In this document: in pieces, positions 12,111-24,651 of the stretch
Position numbering within the stretch: position 1 is the stretch's first letter
Layout of the letters: the number at the start of each line of letters is the position of its first letter
Assembly (NCBI RefSeq): GCF_019649055.1
Contig: NW_026570256.1
Span: 1,116,001-1,180,000, forward strand
From: Paramacrobiotus metropolitanus
Taxonomy: Eukaryota; Tardigrada; Eutardigrada; Parachela; Macrobiotidae
DNA: 64,000 nt
Reading direction: 5' to 3'
Translations under genes and position numbers: made by a program
Notes under the pieces: model-generated
The model's input: only the letters and a program-made list of their open reading frames with translations
What the model was told of the DNA's origin: nothing
The model's database searches: none

Positions 12111-12742
12111 AGGGTACAAGGTACATCGGAATGCCTGACGACTCGGTGGGGATTAGGGAATATTGTGTGTAAATACAAAGCGGACACGCTTTGTTCTTCT
12201 ATGATATGAAAGAATGCGATATCGTTATGACGTTGTTTAGCGTGCACTTTAGCTTCAAAACAAATTTTGTTGCTGTCATTCCTGATGTCAGAGTGAAGTC
12301 GTAGTTGTTTCAGAATAACGGCGATCACCGTAATTGCAGCCAGCATTACATCCATTTTGGCATGTAGAATTTTCAGATATCGTACAGAAAATAATAAAAG
12401 CGAAGCGTCCCGATTGCTTCGATTGGTTGTGCTGGCAACGCGATCTTTCGTGTTCCTGCGGCAAGTTCCAGTTGGTAATTAACAAGCCCTGCCTGGATAA
12501 AATAATTTAATGGTGTTTTCTCCCAGTAATTCATTATAGCAAGCGAAATTACATAACAGAAACAGTTTGTAAACTATACTGCTCTGAAGCGTATTGTTTA
12601 CTTTAGACTCTTACAGACTGCCAACCAGAAATCATGCTTGATCAACAAAATTCGCAACACCGAGTTAAAAATAGCTCCTGTCAACCGAATATCAGTCTGC
12701 ATCAAAACAGACAAACGAGCTTAGCAAGAGGTAAAGCTCCGT

Positions 12743-13756
12743 TTACTTCTTCGACGGTTTAAGGTTAGATAACGTCGATGCCGGCTGAACGTGTCCATCC
12801 TGATTGACAATCACCACCTGCGGCTCCGTTTGGAAACGATGCACCGCCCCGACACGTGATCCATCCGGTACGGGAGAGAATTCGACCGACGTCGCGCCGC
12901 CGTTAAACTGCGACTGTTGCCGCGGGAAGCTCAGATTCGACTCGTACGTCGGGAAATAAGGTGGATCTTTACGGGGTTCCGGCGAGAAGACCATCTGTTC
13001 CGGTGGCGACAGCGAGCTGGAGGGTCGTCCGATGGGGATGGGGGTGCTGCGTTCCGTGGCCACGGAGAGAAAAGAAGGAGTAAGGGTGTGATAACCTGGT
13101 GACGGACTGGGACTTCGGGGTAGGGGCGAGAGCGGTGAGGAAGGCGGGTAGTTGTCGTTGTCCGGGAGCATCCGAATGGGCAGATCGTAGGCGGGGCTGG
13201 GTAGGTCGCGCGAGAATGACGGGCTTCGACTTCCGTTGGGCGTTAGTGTGCCTTCAGTGGGATGATAAACGAAGCGGCTGTGGTTGCCGTGCGGACCGCC
13301 GATTTTGAACGTTCCAAGATCTACAAAATTCTATTCGATTCAGATCGTTGCGATACTGAAGAGCACCCGTTTACCATCTGATTTTGAAAACTGCCGGCTG
13401 GATGGGCTAATCGGCGGGCGGCTCCCGTAATCGCTTTGGAAGCCGGAGCCTGAAAGGTCACCAACGTATTTACTTCTTACTGATTTATTTGAATTTGTGT
13501 GGCTTTTGCTCTTCGGTACAAGGCGTAAACCTACACAGCTCAATATGTACAGACAAAAGAGCCATTAGAGACAGTACAGAGTCTGTACTGATCGAGCGGT
13601 AATTTTTGTCAATCGCTTTACATTACTTATGCACGAAATGCAAAAGGTAAGAAATAAATATTCCAGGCTGCTGCCTTGAATTCCATCATTAAATAATAAG
13701 TTTTACGTACCAGAATTATCTCCGCCAATATTTATTACGGTGCCCGAATGCGCCAT
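12743..13756 (-). CDS. Pro/Ser-rich protein, three exons, unknown function
   Basis: Predicted 232-aa protein. Minus-strand exons in coding order: 13756-13711, 13449-13375, 13320-12743. Donors are GTACGT and GTAAAC, acceptors are TTTCAG and TTGTAG, and both junctions keep the frame in phase 1. The second intron is only 54 nt. The N-terminus MAHSGTVINIGGDNSG carries no signal peptide or membrane helix. The middle is dominated by Ser-Pro and Pro-Ser motifs (PLSPLPRSPSPSPGYH), giving many possible proline-directed kinase sites. The C-terminus is basic (SNLKPSKK). It is probably intrinsically disordered and intracellular. I do not recognise the family. The consistent splicing and compositional bias make a real gene likely. 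Confidence 0.7.
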
Positions 13757-15206
13757 TGCGTATACAGGAGAGTTTGTACTTTAGAATAATACGTGATTAT
13801 TTAAAGCGATAGGATCCAGTAGCGTGCGAATCGTTCAAGACGGTTTTTAATCCGATATCGGAAGGCAGGTGGTGGGATCATAAAATGCTTTCAGAACACA
13901 GCCTAAACAGTGGCAAATTAGCAGGTTCAAGTTTAAAATAATATCATGGTGCTGATTCTACTGCTGACTGAACAGTTTTACGTTTCTCCGGCTGAAAATG
14001 GTGCTCGGCTAGCGCATTACTGATTCATAAAGCAAACAAAAAATACGGATTGTGTTTGTTTTAACGCATCATACATTCATACATAGCCACATCAAGGTAG
14101 AGCGCTTGAATGGACAGACGTTTGATATTTTCTGATACCGACATTTATAGCGGGCAGTGTTTCCATGGTCCTTTAAGGTGTGAAGTATCCCGGTACGCAC
14201 GTTTTTGGTATGGTCAAGGAAGTGAAAAAAAAAACAGATTGGCCGAATGGACAGTGCGAATTGTGCGAATTTTCAAGATTATGCGTTGTTGCGCGGATGT
14301 ATACTTCTAAAGTTAAAAAGAATCCTAGATTTCAATATTCTACAATTAATCAGAAGTTGCTTATCATAAATGTCCTCAAATTTGCAATTAAGGACACAAC
14401 TGTACAGTTAACGCTTACAAGAAACCTAAATAATGAACATAGATAAAGAAAATTAACTGATATATCTGTATTTATTCCGTCCAAGTAATTAAATTAAATG
14501 TGTAAGTTTCGCATAAGTTTAGTTAGATTCTGTCAGTAAGGTTAATTTTTATCGGTTATGTGAGCTGTCATTGCCAAATAAATTTCATTATACGAAGTAG
14601 TAGTAGGATACGAACTATTTCATTATACGAAGCATTTAATTAAACCTTCTCCGTTTTCATTTTTTAGCCGCTGATCCATCATACTACGCATATCTTGCCA
14701 CCATTTTGCTAATGTGTATTTTTATTTTATAACTGACAGTACGCACGGTGCGTACTGTTTCACATTGCCGGTAGGCAGCTTTATACAACGTACCTTCGCA
14801 ACACACGTGCCGCTTAAAAGGTTTAAACGTCTGCTGGTAAATTAAAAATTCAGTCGGTTGCCGCTTATTATTCTACTAACCGGCTAATACGCATACAGGT
14901 ACAGTATCTCACCGTGTTCTGTGCACAACGGATTGTTTTTCGGCTTAAAAAACACTTTCTACGCGTGGTTTATTGTATGCCAACCGGATGTAACTTGATT
15001 CCTATAAGCCATCAATTGCTGCTAGCCATTCATCTCATTGCGGATTGCTTATAATTTAAACACACCTTGCAGTAAAGCCACGCGGTACCACTTTTTAACA
15101 TCTCAGTTTAAATCCTAATTAACAACCGCAGAGAACCACATTAATTTTGCCGAGTGCTTTACAAGCAAAATTAATCAGCCTTTTACAACTGATTTTTTTG
15201 CGCAAA
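13757..15206. other. Intergenic, AT-rich
   Basis: This holds the 5' flanks of the divergent genes at 13756 (minus) and 15207 (plus). Short open frames near 14110-14446 lack domain, signal or splice support. A near-repeat of TTTCATTATACGAAG occurs around 14585-14630. Confidence 0.45.
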
Positions 15207-16296
15207 ATGGGTCGATTGAGCTTATTATTTGGATTACTGGTATCGGTTGGAATATGCACCGGAAATCCTATGCGGCAGAAGCGCAGGTAAAAATTTTCTG
15301 CAGTTTACCGTGTTTCGTTTTTAATACATCACCGACACGTACAGCTGTTGAACTTATCTAAATAAGGCCATAGGAAATTCAGTTAAATGGTTTTTTTAAT
15401 TAACGAAGTATGCGTTCGCTTCTTATATCTGTAGTTGGGATTCCATATGGGCAAATTTCTTTGACTCCGCGGATGCTTTGACAAAAATAGCTCCTGATGC
15501 GTCAAAGCTTGTCGCTCCACTGAAAGCCAACGCTAACGAAACGTTGGTGGACATCACCTGCAAATATTCCGTGCACAACGTCAGAGAATGCATCGTTCCG
15601 GTCGCCTGTAGCGGAAGTCAGGTTTCTAATTGTACGGAGACCGTTTCCGGGAAAACGACCAAGACCGACGGTAAATAATTCAATATCTTGAGAGAAATTT
15701 ATTAATTTGGTAAAATTTAAAAAATTCAGCTCGACATCTGTTCGCTGCACCTGGTATGCTGGACCCCTTAATCAATAGTTCAATATACAAAAAATATATT
15801 CAACAGCAGAATTATTCAGTATTAGATATACGTACTGAGTATACTCTGTATATTGTACAAAATTATGTGCTTGTGTTTTACTAGTGTATTTTGCTGTAGC
15901 AGATTCAATTTTTTTACAGGCATTGTGAAGTACTTCCAGGAATGCATTTTTACGCAGTGGTTCGCCACTTGCACACACTATAAAAACGGGTCATATGCCT
16001 GCCGTATGGCATGGCAGGGCCCCGAAGATCGGAGAAGCAAATGGGGACTGTATGCTGGGGACGTTTATACCGGTACGAAGTTGTTTTATACATATAAAAA
16101 TTAATTATCTGTTCGGAATATGTGCGCATACGATTTTTCGTTGATGTTAGGCTTTTACGCCGTGGATCCAAAAACCGGATTGCGAGCCATACCATTACCA
16201 GGGGGGCGACAACAGCCTAACCGGCCTCAAGCCCCGCCCACAGACGAGGGGAAGCAACGGCAGCGCAGGGAATTTGAAATGCACGGAACGTGCTAA
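15207..16296 (+). CDS. Small secreted Cys-containing protein, four exons
   Basis: Predicted 204-aa secreted protein of unknown family. Exons: 15207-15286, 15435-15670, 15920-16072, 16151-16296. Phases are 2, 1 and 1, and every junction has GT and AG ends that keep the frame. The start opens a signal peptide (MGRLSLLFGLLVSVGICTG) followed by a basic MRQKR stretch that may be a processing site. The second and third exons encode paired cysteines and a Trp-rich segment around FTQWFATCTHYKNGSYACR. The C-terminal exon is rich in Pro, Arg and Gln and ends in a cysteine. There is no GPI tail or transmembrane helix. Only part of exon 2 is evident as a long open frame, so simple ORF finding would miss the gene. 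I cannot assign a function. Confidence 0.75.
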
Positions 16297-16795
16297 TTCC
16301 TGTGATATGTATTTTTATGCGATTATAATAATTATTATGTCGAGATAGCGGCTGGTCAGATATGCGTACGTGGAGACGTGTAGATATCGGTATCGAGTAA
16401 AATTACATAAAGGGCTGCATCGGTGTTTGCTTTGGAATACTTTTGTTTTGCTGTTTGCCAGCGCTTTCATGTTCAACGTTTTTCGATTTTCAGCTGCAAA
16501 GAAGTACTTTAAGAAAAGGATTGAATGGCTTTATTGCCGACTAATAAAAATCACAACCTATCCTGCCAAGTACTATAGTAAAGCCAATTTATTATGTATT
16601 TTGCAGCATTCTTAATTATTTCTTGTCCATTTTATGCTTTAGCCACTACTCTACGAAATTTTTACGCGTAAGTGAGGTTTATAAACAATTGCGCCCCGAA
16701 ACAGCCATACAGCGCAAGACTGAAAGCAAGAAAACGAACACAACATGCAATAAAATGGAAGCTCGAAAATTTCCGTACTTTCCCAGATGCCCGTG
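16297..16795. other. Intergenic between convergent genes
   Basis: This lies between the stop of the secreted protein at 16296 and the stop of the minus-strand receptor at 16796. Short open frames at 16370-16615 show no domain or splice support. Confidence 0.45.
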
Positions 16796-18937
16796 TTATG
16801 CATCCTCTTGGTTAATTTGCACGCGGTTTTTACGTTCTCTCGCCAAGAAGATACAAATAATCAGCGGCTGCACAAACACCGCCGAGGCGTGTATGGCATA
16901 GAAAATCTCAAAAAGCGGTCCCGGCGTCTCCACCTCCATGGCCACCATGAGAAAGAGGACATAATACGGCACCTGCAGGATGACACTCGTCCACAGGAAC
17001 ATCCCGGGGATCCAGTCAAAGTGTTTTATTTTGGCCATCGTTACGCTGGCTCGGCGCTTGACCGGCGTTTTCGGCTTGGATGTTTCCAGAATGGGCGATA
17101 GGTCGTCCCACGATGTGTCCATTTTTTCTTCGGTCGGCGGATATTGCTGGTTAATCAGCCAATCGGGGACTTCGCCGGCGATGACTTCCGGTTGCTCGGC
17201 GCGCCAGAAGATGGTGGTCTCGCGGCTGTTCATGCGTGAGTACGCAGGGCGGGGCTTGGTAACCATGTGCACGGTTAAGGCCAAGGCGAACAGGATGACG
17301 GAGAGGACCAGTGGATAAATCAGATCTCTAAATAAATACGTAAACTGCTGTTGATAATAAATGCTGTTAATGATAAAAATTCTTTTAAATCCGCAACCAA
17401 TTCCAGCGCTTAAAGCAAGCCGAGGTATAAACCATTTGTAACCCGATACAGATACAACTAGCTGTATAAAATAGAAACTAATTAACTAATAAATAAAATA
17501 TGATACATAAGGTAAATTTAATCAGGTATTAAAACACATCTAAACTATTTTAAAACGCACAAGCAGGATTATTTTAATGCTCTTCTACAATAATTACAGC
17601 ACGGAACAAATCTGAACTTTGTCTAAATCAGTTACTGTAAAATACGGCTGGACACCGCATGCCATAAGACCCGTACGTGTAAATGTATACATACGCAAAG
17701 AAAACATGGTACGTGTAGGTAGTCACCGCTTGATGGCCATGCCACTGCGCAATATCAACGACACCATCTCCATAGTGGATCACAAGGAAGCCCCGACTGA
17801 TCAGCCATGGTCCAGAAGATATTAGCGCGTACACCCACGGTAATGCCGTCAACACCACCGTGACAACGATCCAAAATATTCGCCGGTCATAGGTTATGGT
17901 CAGTCGCAGTAGTTGGTGCAGGCATAAGGATACTGTCACGATGGTCATCGCACAATTGAGAATCTCTTCCGCATTCACACTGAAAATTTTGCAACAAGAA
18001 AATAAATATCACGACAGTTCAAGCTACATAATTTTGCAGTAATTTAGAATGTAATATGGACCTATGGTCATGACAGTTATTATGAAAACAGCCTGGATGG
18101 ATGGTAACCACCACCAGATTTGAGTTTTACCAATAAATTTATAGACACGTTCCAGAATTGTAGTATGGCGCACTGCCAGACAGTTTATTAATTACCTGTT
18201 TTATAGCGTTTTAGAAGATGACCGCGATATTATTTGAAATGTTCCTCCAAATTTTAAAGCAACGGATTTACACGTTTCTGCAGGTGTCATATGCGCCAAA
18301 TACCAATTAGTATTATGTAATTTTGTTTCAGCGTAAAACACGACAATATTACGTCCATATTATGATTTTCTAGAATTAGCTAAGTGCGTTTTTTTGCGAA
18401 AGCAAAAAAGAAACTAATTATTTTAAAAAATTAAATAATGTTTACATTGTATAACATCTATCTGTATATGGCACAAATACCGACATAAGCACACCATAAT
18501 TATTACATAATTAAAAATTTGAATTTTTATAAGGATTCAGCATATTACCAGAACACAAAGAATCCGTGTCCGAAGGTCCATTTTTTCTGGTACATAAAGA
18601 AAGCCTCCCAAATGTACGTCAGCGTGACGATCAGTAAATTGATAACACAGGAATTCGCCAGGAGAAAATTCCTACTGGACCATTTGTAGATGATATCTTT
18701 CTCGGTGATAAACATGACGATGAGACCATATCCATTTAGTATAATGGCCGCGATACACGAGCATATCACATACGCCAGAAACAAGTCGTACTCCCATTTA
18801 TTATTGACAAAATAATCGCTGTGGTTGCCTTCCTCCTGTACATGGTAAAAGGTGTATAGTGGCACCGACTGACCGGAACTGAAATTCGATGCATGCAGTT
18901 CCGCAAAACTCGCCAGTTCAACATGGGCTATGGCCAT
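16796..18937 (-). CDS. Divergent rhodopsin-like seven-helix receptor
   Basis: Predicted GPCR of about 409 aa. Minus-strand exons in coding order: 18937-18549, 17979-17691, 17347-16796. Exon 1 carries an extracellular N-terminus with an N-glycosylation site (NFSSG), helices 1 and 2, and a WTFG motif before helix 3. Exon 2 begins with helix 3, which ends in TYDRR, a variant of the class A DRY motif. Helix 4 follows. Exon 3 holds helix 5, a long basic third loop, helix 6 (MFLWTSVILQVPYY) and helix 7, with QPLII where NPxxY is usual. The exon 2 donor (GTATAC at 17690) and the exact acceptor (17348 or 17345) are less certain. The ligand is unknown. The altered microswitches suggest a lineage-specific receptor. 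Confidence 0.7.
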
Positions 18938-20160
18938 TTTTTACCAGCAATAAATCATGATTCTTAAATAGCCGATAAAAGGTGGGTCTTCTTTTGCACC
19001 GCATAAAGTTAAAGAATTGTGTTTTCATTCTGGCTGTGTGCTGCTTTGCTTTCCACGCTTTCCGCTGCTTTGCAGTGGTGCTTTCCACACTGCAGGAGGC
19101 AATGTGGATTAAAATCAGTTGATATCGCAGTTCATCACGTCAACGATGAGCACACGTACAAGCTTGGGAATAACGTGGAAAATTTCAACACGAACGATAA
19201 ACATCAAAATTTCTTCGAGCAGTCAATAATACCATATAAATGTATCAGTACAAGTACTATCTTTGAAGTTTGAAGGTATTGTACAAATATAAAGCCCAGC
19301 ACAGTGTCAGCTGTGCAGTGGTCAGAACGACACAGATTAACTAGTTCTATCAGAATTAAGAGGCAATAATTAGTAACATTTATTATTACGGTTCATTCAT
19401 TACGGTAAGATTGCGAAAGTTCACGAATTTAATTTAATGTTTTTGTATGGTCGTACGCTTGAACATTGAAGGGCGATACAAATGTATGTATACATAGTCG
19501 TTTATGCTACTCGTAACTGATCAACACTGTAAGATCGAAAGCCAAATTTAAAGCATATTCGGCCGTAACGTGAACGAAAAACAATATTTTAAATGGTGTC
19601 AAAATATAAAATACAGTATTACGGAATACTATTTCATAATAATTTAGGCTTGCTTCTTATTGCTCCGTATTCTCCACTCAGATTTTATAATTAATTTAAT
19701 TTTGCTTTTCTTGCGTAAAAACGAACCATTGTATTGTATGGAAGGAAGGTTTATGTGCATAACAGTAGAATGAGAAATCATGAGTATCGCTGTACTTAAA
19801 TGAACCCTTATACAATATTTTATTTTTTGCAAAGGATTAAGCGGTTTACCGGCACCGAATGTTGGTCTAATATACCGGAAACGATGGTCTAATATGTAGT
19901 AGAAAATAATTTGCCGAAGACAAATGAAGTTGCGGTTCGCCTTTGCAGCCTCTTCGAGTGCCGCTGCATCGCTACTTCCGGTTGCAGCTAGTGTTGGCAT
20001 GTGCCCTGTGGCATATACAAAAATAGTGTCTATGTAGAGAGAGCTCTGCGCTCACAGCTATGCAAATTCGGCTGGTCAGTGACAGAGTTTTCGTACATAA
20101 ATTAATAATCTTGCAATCACCCGCTACGACAGCTCGCGGGTTTGTACTGGATACGTCATT
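18938..20160. other. Intergenic, no supported gene
   Basis: A 118-aa minus-strand open frame (20000-19644) exists but has no recognisable domain, signal peptide or matching splice partner. Nothing else stands out. Confidence 0.4.
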
Positions 20161-20183
20161 CTGCACGGCATTGAAACCAAGAC

Positions 20184-20191
20184 TATAAATA
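20184..20191 (+). promoter_or_regulatory. TATA box upstream of Ly6 gene 1 (putative)
   Basis: TATAAATA in the context GACTATAAATAAGCG recurs almost identically at 22173-22180 upstream of Ly6 gene 2. Both are 450-670 bp before the start codon, which implies a leader intron or long leader. The shared flank points to a promoter copied with the gene. Confidence 0.5.
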
Positions 20192-20637
20192 AGCGGAAGG
20201 GAAGAGCGCAAAACGTGCACTACGTACATTTGTACGGCATCCTATATTGTACAAACTGCACAAACACAATTATTTTTACTTACTGTAAACTGGACTAAAC
20301 ACTGTGTGTTCTCGCAGAAGTATCAAAGCACTTGCTTTCTGATTCTTTGCATTCATTGTGTCGTGCTAACCAAAAGTATTCCCGCGCGACTAAGATTATC
20401 CGTGGGCATTTTAAATTGCATCTGTGAAGCAGTCCGAACTAACTGTTTGTTTGGGTGGAGTTAATTACCATACCTCGTTAGTCGCAAATAAAGAAACCCG
20501 GCGTTAATTTCCGGTGCTGCTGTATCACAAAATAGTATAAGATGCGCCGGTAAATTCCTTGAATATTTTGTGGATTGCGGCTTTCCTGCTGGATCTGTCG
20601 AACTCGTTAATTTCAGTAAAAAGAAAAACATATAGCT

Positions 20638-21523
20638 ATGCGGCAACGTTTATTATACATTGTTGCTAGTTTGGCGGCAATCTTTTCGATCGATTTAGGT
20701 AAGTATACACTGTGCGTTATTCATGCAAACTTTATTGTAGTTATGAATGAACGTGAATTTGATTGTGGTACAGCCTAATCATGAGAAGCACTTGAACATT
20801 GTCGCCGTACTACGTTTTTGTGTTTCTTAGGATGTGTATCAGCTCTGAAGTGCTACGTCCGAAGTCCCGTCTTCCCACTGGGAGACCCTCAGGACCAACA
20901 ACAATTAATAGACTGCCCAGACGACTTTGATGTAGCTTGCATGAAGGCGATCACCATCGGAAACGGCGAAACAAGTACGTGTATGACATCTTTTATTCAT
21001 GCACTGTAACCAGCTGTGGCATATAAAGTGCACAAAAGCCACAAATAGTTTTCACAACGTTAGTCTAATCGTGGAGAGTAGGGGTGTATTGGAGCAGCGC
21101 TCGATGTAGTCGGTAGCGTGCTGGACAGTGACCAGTTACATTCCTGTACTCTGGAGTCCTGGACCATTCGCTATTGTTCACGCGGCTGCGCGCTCCAATA
21201 TACAAAACGTTTACAGAAATTATGTTTTTAATCGACTTCTTCATTATAAATATTTTGAACTAAGCAAAACGCAAAATGCACAAAAAGGCCACAAATGCAG
21301 TATAAGTTTTTTTTACGCAAACCTTTTTTTAGGAATCGCTAAAACCTGCTTGTCCTGGCCCGGTGAGATGAAGTGTGCCGAGGATACGGTGGGAGGCATG
21401 TACATGGCAACATGTTACTGTAACACTGATTCCTGCAACGCAGCCAAGAGAAGTGTGCCTTCTATTATCGTCGGATATGCTTTAGCTGTTTTCGCCGGTC
21501 GATGTTTTCTGAGCGTGATGTAA
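20638..21523 (+). CDS. Ly6/uPAR three-finger protein 1, GPI-type tail
   Basis: Predicted 131-aa GPI-anchored Ly6 protein. Exons: 20638-20698 (61 nt), 20831-20974 (144 nt), 21333-21523 (191 nt), both introns phase 1. Exon 1 is a signal peptide (MRQRLLYIVASLAAIFSI). Exon 2 starts the domain with ALKCYV and adds further cysteines. Exon 3 supplies CYCNTDSCN, the C-terminal Cys-Asn signature of Ly6 folds, followed by a hydrophobic tail with small residues typical of GPI attachment. Ly6 proteins are small disulfide-rich surface proteins, often modulators of channels or of junction assembly. The role here is unknown. It is the closest relative of gene 2, with identical exon lengths. Confidence 0.85.
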
Positions 21524-22172
21524 AACCCGCCGGAGAATGATGTGAAAAATATTCGCAGCATTCAGCTATAATGCGGAAGGTCATAGAAGATTGCAAACTC
21601 ATTGTGATCTTGTTTGTGAGGTTCCGCAGAAAGTCTCGCTTATATAGGAAACTGAAGTTGAACAAGTTGTCTTTCTCAGATAGTTGACGTTTATCAGAAT
21701 CTAACGCAAATAAATTTCACAATGTTCTTCCGTTTTTCGAACTATAGGATATACTGAAATGAAACAGCGAGAAAGTTAGTGTGTACTGCGTATTGGGAGT
21801 AAGGTTAGTCCAAAAATTATTGTCCAAAATAAAGGACCAATGCGTGTTGTTACAGTACCTTCTTAATTACCCAGTGTGGCTGACACTAGCACATGTATCC
21901 TCTTAAGTACTGTGTAAGATAGCTACATCTTTTCATCAAAATTCTGTTTGCTGCTGTATCGCTACTCTACTACCGACCGCATTTTTATAAACGTTTAGCT
22001 AATTTTTAAGCGCGAAATGCTTTGACAACCACAGTGTAGGAGTTTTTATGTAAAAATGATTACGTATATATATTCATCATCTTACAGTGGTTTGCAATCA
22101 GTCAACCGCTTTGGCCGCCCTTGTATACAGTACGTCACTCAGCTCAGTCCGCACTACGTTAGTACCCACGAC
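21524..22172. other. Intergenic between Ly6 genes 1 and 2
   Basis: No gene is seen. The distal part (about 22100-22200) is similar to 20140-20230, the promoter-like flank of gene 1. Confidence 0.45.
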
Positions 22173-22180
22173 TATAAATA
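22173..22180 (+). promoter_or_regulatory. TATA box upstream of Ly6 gene 2 (putative)
   Basis: TATAAATA lies in a flank shared with 20184-20191. It is 664 bp upstream of the gene 2 start codon, and I see no other gene in between. Confidence 0.5.
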
Positions 22181-22843
22181 AGCGCAATGGGACAGTGCAC
22201 GTTCGGCATCTGTACCTACAGTGTCCAACAGAACTACGAGCGTCGGTACCGCCTTATATCCTATTCGCAGCTCCAACAGAAAAATCGAGTTTGACTGCCG
22301 TAACACTGTATCATTTACACTGTAACATTTGCGTAAAAGACAAGGGAAACTAGCTGCTGTAAGCACATCGGGAATTTTGTAGAACGCTGTGTATTCAGTT
22401 TGTTCGGCCTTAGTAACACAATGTTATTTTTAGTACGATGCACAGTATTTGCAGCTGCAGTACGAGTATTAAATGTTCAAGAACATCATCGCAGTACTAA
22501 GTTTTCTCACGCTGTATAAAATCAAAACGCAAGAATCTACACGAGCAGCAGCTATACTGAAATTTCCGGAAGCCGTTTTAAGTTCACCATAAATATTCAC
22601 TTGTAAAGACGAATTGTTGCTGTTTACTGCAGTATCGGCAAACTATTTTTTCATAATTTTATGTGGGAAACTACCATAATCTGCATCTATCGAAAGAGGA
22701 AGCCAGCTTAGCGGCGCAGACTCCTGATGTGAGTCTCGCAAAGGATTGGCTTGAATAATATTGTATTTTATATACTGGAGTTGTCCAGCTTTTGCTGTTG
22801 GATTTGTCCAGCTAGTCTGTTCAAATAGTAGCAGATTATAGAT

Positions 22844-23713
22844 ATGTTGCGATCATCACTATTCATTGCAACTATTTTTGTGGTCCTCCTTTCGAGCGAC
22901 TTGGGTAAGCTGCACCCACATACCTATTTATTTATCGGCTTTATTCCTGCAAACTGTGATGATATTATGATAATGATGAAAACATCGCATGCGAAGCTTT
23001 GTGTTCCTCGGTAGGAAGTGTCTCAGCACTGATGTGTTACCAGACTCCACTTTTCGGGTTGGGAAACGCTCAAGACCAGCAACTACTAAACTGCCCAGCC
23101 GTCTTCGCAGTACACCCAGCTTGCGTGAAAACTGTCAGCATAATAAACGGAAAAACAAGTAGGCCTTCCTGAAACTTTTGTTACATTATGTAACTGGTAG
23201 TAGTACATGCAAGAAAAAATAAAAGAACCCGACCATTTTAATTACTGCATGCCGGCGCCTGCATATTATCGTTGTACATGCTACATAATATTATATCACA
23301 GAATTTCGCCCACTACAAAACGTTTTCGAAACGACGTAGCTCTGTAAGTTAAATCAACCTGCATGTGTAGTACTTCAAATGATAATTTTCTCGTTTCGGT
23401 ATTTTTATCGAACCACTTTTGGTACTAGTCATTTTTTCCTCTAAACTTCGTTGAACACTAATGCGGTATTGCGCTTTTAGAAACAATTTCTTGCATCTTC
23501 TTACACAAACCTTTTTTTCCAGAAATTGCGAAGACATGCTTGCCCTGGGCCGGTGAAATGAAGTGCACTGAGGTTACAGAGGAAGGAGTGTACGGGGCGT
23601 CCTGTTACTGCAACACCGATTCCTGCAATGCAGCTAAAAAAAATTTGGCCTCCATTGGTGTCGCATGTACCGTAGCTCTTGCTGCTGTTCGGCATTTTCT
23701 CAGCGCTACCTGA
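22844..23713 (+). CDS. Ly6/uPAR three-finger protein 2, GPI-type tail
   Basis: Predicted 131 aa. Exons: 22844-22904 (61 nt), 23015-23158 (144 nt), 23523-23713 (191 nt), with the same lengths and phase-1 introns as gene 1. Signal peptide MLRSSLFIATIFVVLLSSDL. The domain opens with SALMCYQTP, and the last exon carries CYCNTDSCNAAK and a hydrophobic tail. The last exon is strikingly similar to gene 1 (TCLPWAGEMKC against TCLSWPGEMKC). Exon 2 is less conserved outside the cysteines, as expected if the first finger faces diverging partners. This is a tandem duplicate of gene 1. Confidence 0.85.
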
Positions 23714-24651
23714 AAGCTGAAACTGATTAAAACAGAATGTGCAAGACGTTCCTATTCATTCTTCGATCAGCTAAAAATTTTTTGGCGTTTGCTAACTGGC
23801 GTTTTGTGGCGTTTGGCGTTTGCTACTTTTCATAACTGTGATAAACTGAGTTTTAAAAGCATCTGTATCGGTGGTGGATTTGTGTTACTGTACAGTTAAT
23901 AAAGTTATCTGTGGTCACTACACTACGGTAATTATTCTACACTACTTCACGCAGTCAATTTATTTCGCGGGTACCTTTATGCTCTTGCTTCCGGATGGGT
24001 TTGTATGTACATGATATGTTTATGTACCTTGCCTACAACAATTTTCTATAACTCGCTGTCGGCCTGTCGCCGAACTGCACATATAGCTGTATTCAGTGAT
24101 AGCAAAATTGCGAAATATTAGGATCGGGAGAAATGTTCCCCACGTTATATAGTCGACTAAAGAACATACAGGAAATTTCCATGATGACTACATACGTAGC
24201 GTATCTACAAGTACGAGGTTACTACAACCGAAACCGCTGAATAATCGACGAATTACCGGTACAGGTATCAGTAACATTATTGTGAAATCCATTAAGGAAT
24301 CGACACTGCGTTTATTTTGGGTTTATTTGTTTGCCCTGAATGTTTGTTAAACTCGACGGATAACAATTAACATTAAAAGACGAATGGCAAACCACAACGC
24401 TTATCGATGTGTTCTAATAAATATCATTACCGAAATCAGTCACGATTGTCAATGTTACGCAATGTTTAACCGACATGCCAGCTGTAAATATATACTCCGT
24501 AAATGGTCTTCTACACGTAAATGGTCTCCGTAAATGGTCTTCTATACTCCGTAAATGGTCTTCTGGGCCTATTAATGAAACAATATTGTGGACAAAGGCC
24601 AATACTTTCGATTTTATTAAAATAAACGAAAACAATTTCCGTTAAGGGTTT
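23714..24651. other. Intergenic between Ly6 genes 2 and 3
   Basis: No gene is seen. It contains the short tandem repeat at 24491-24566. Confidence 0.45.
24491..24566. repeat. Irregular tandem repeat of CGTAAATGGTC
   Basis: The word CGTAAATGGTC occurs at 24498, 24516, 24529 and 24550, usually followed by TTCT. It lies about 90 bp upstream of the first exon of Ly6 gene 3. Confidence 0.75.

Noticed and set aside
12098-12355. Minus-strand 85-aa frame with hydrophobic N-terminus
   Set aside because: The helix-like start could mimic a signal peptide, but the rest shows no pattern. It lies in flank DNA duplicated with the pseudogene.
14110-14446. Overlapping plus-strand open frames in the 13.8-15.2 kb spacer
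   Set aside because: Low-complexity Lys-rich translations with no domain, and they overlap each other in different frames.
19644-20000. Minus-strand 118-aa open frame
   Set aside because: No signal peptide, domain, splice partner or compositional support; probably chance in AT-rich spacer.
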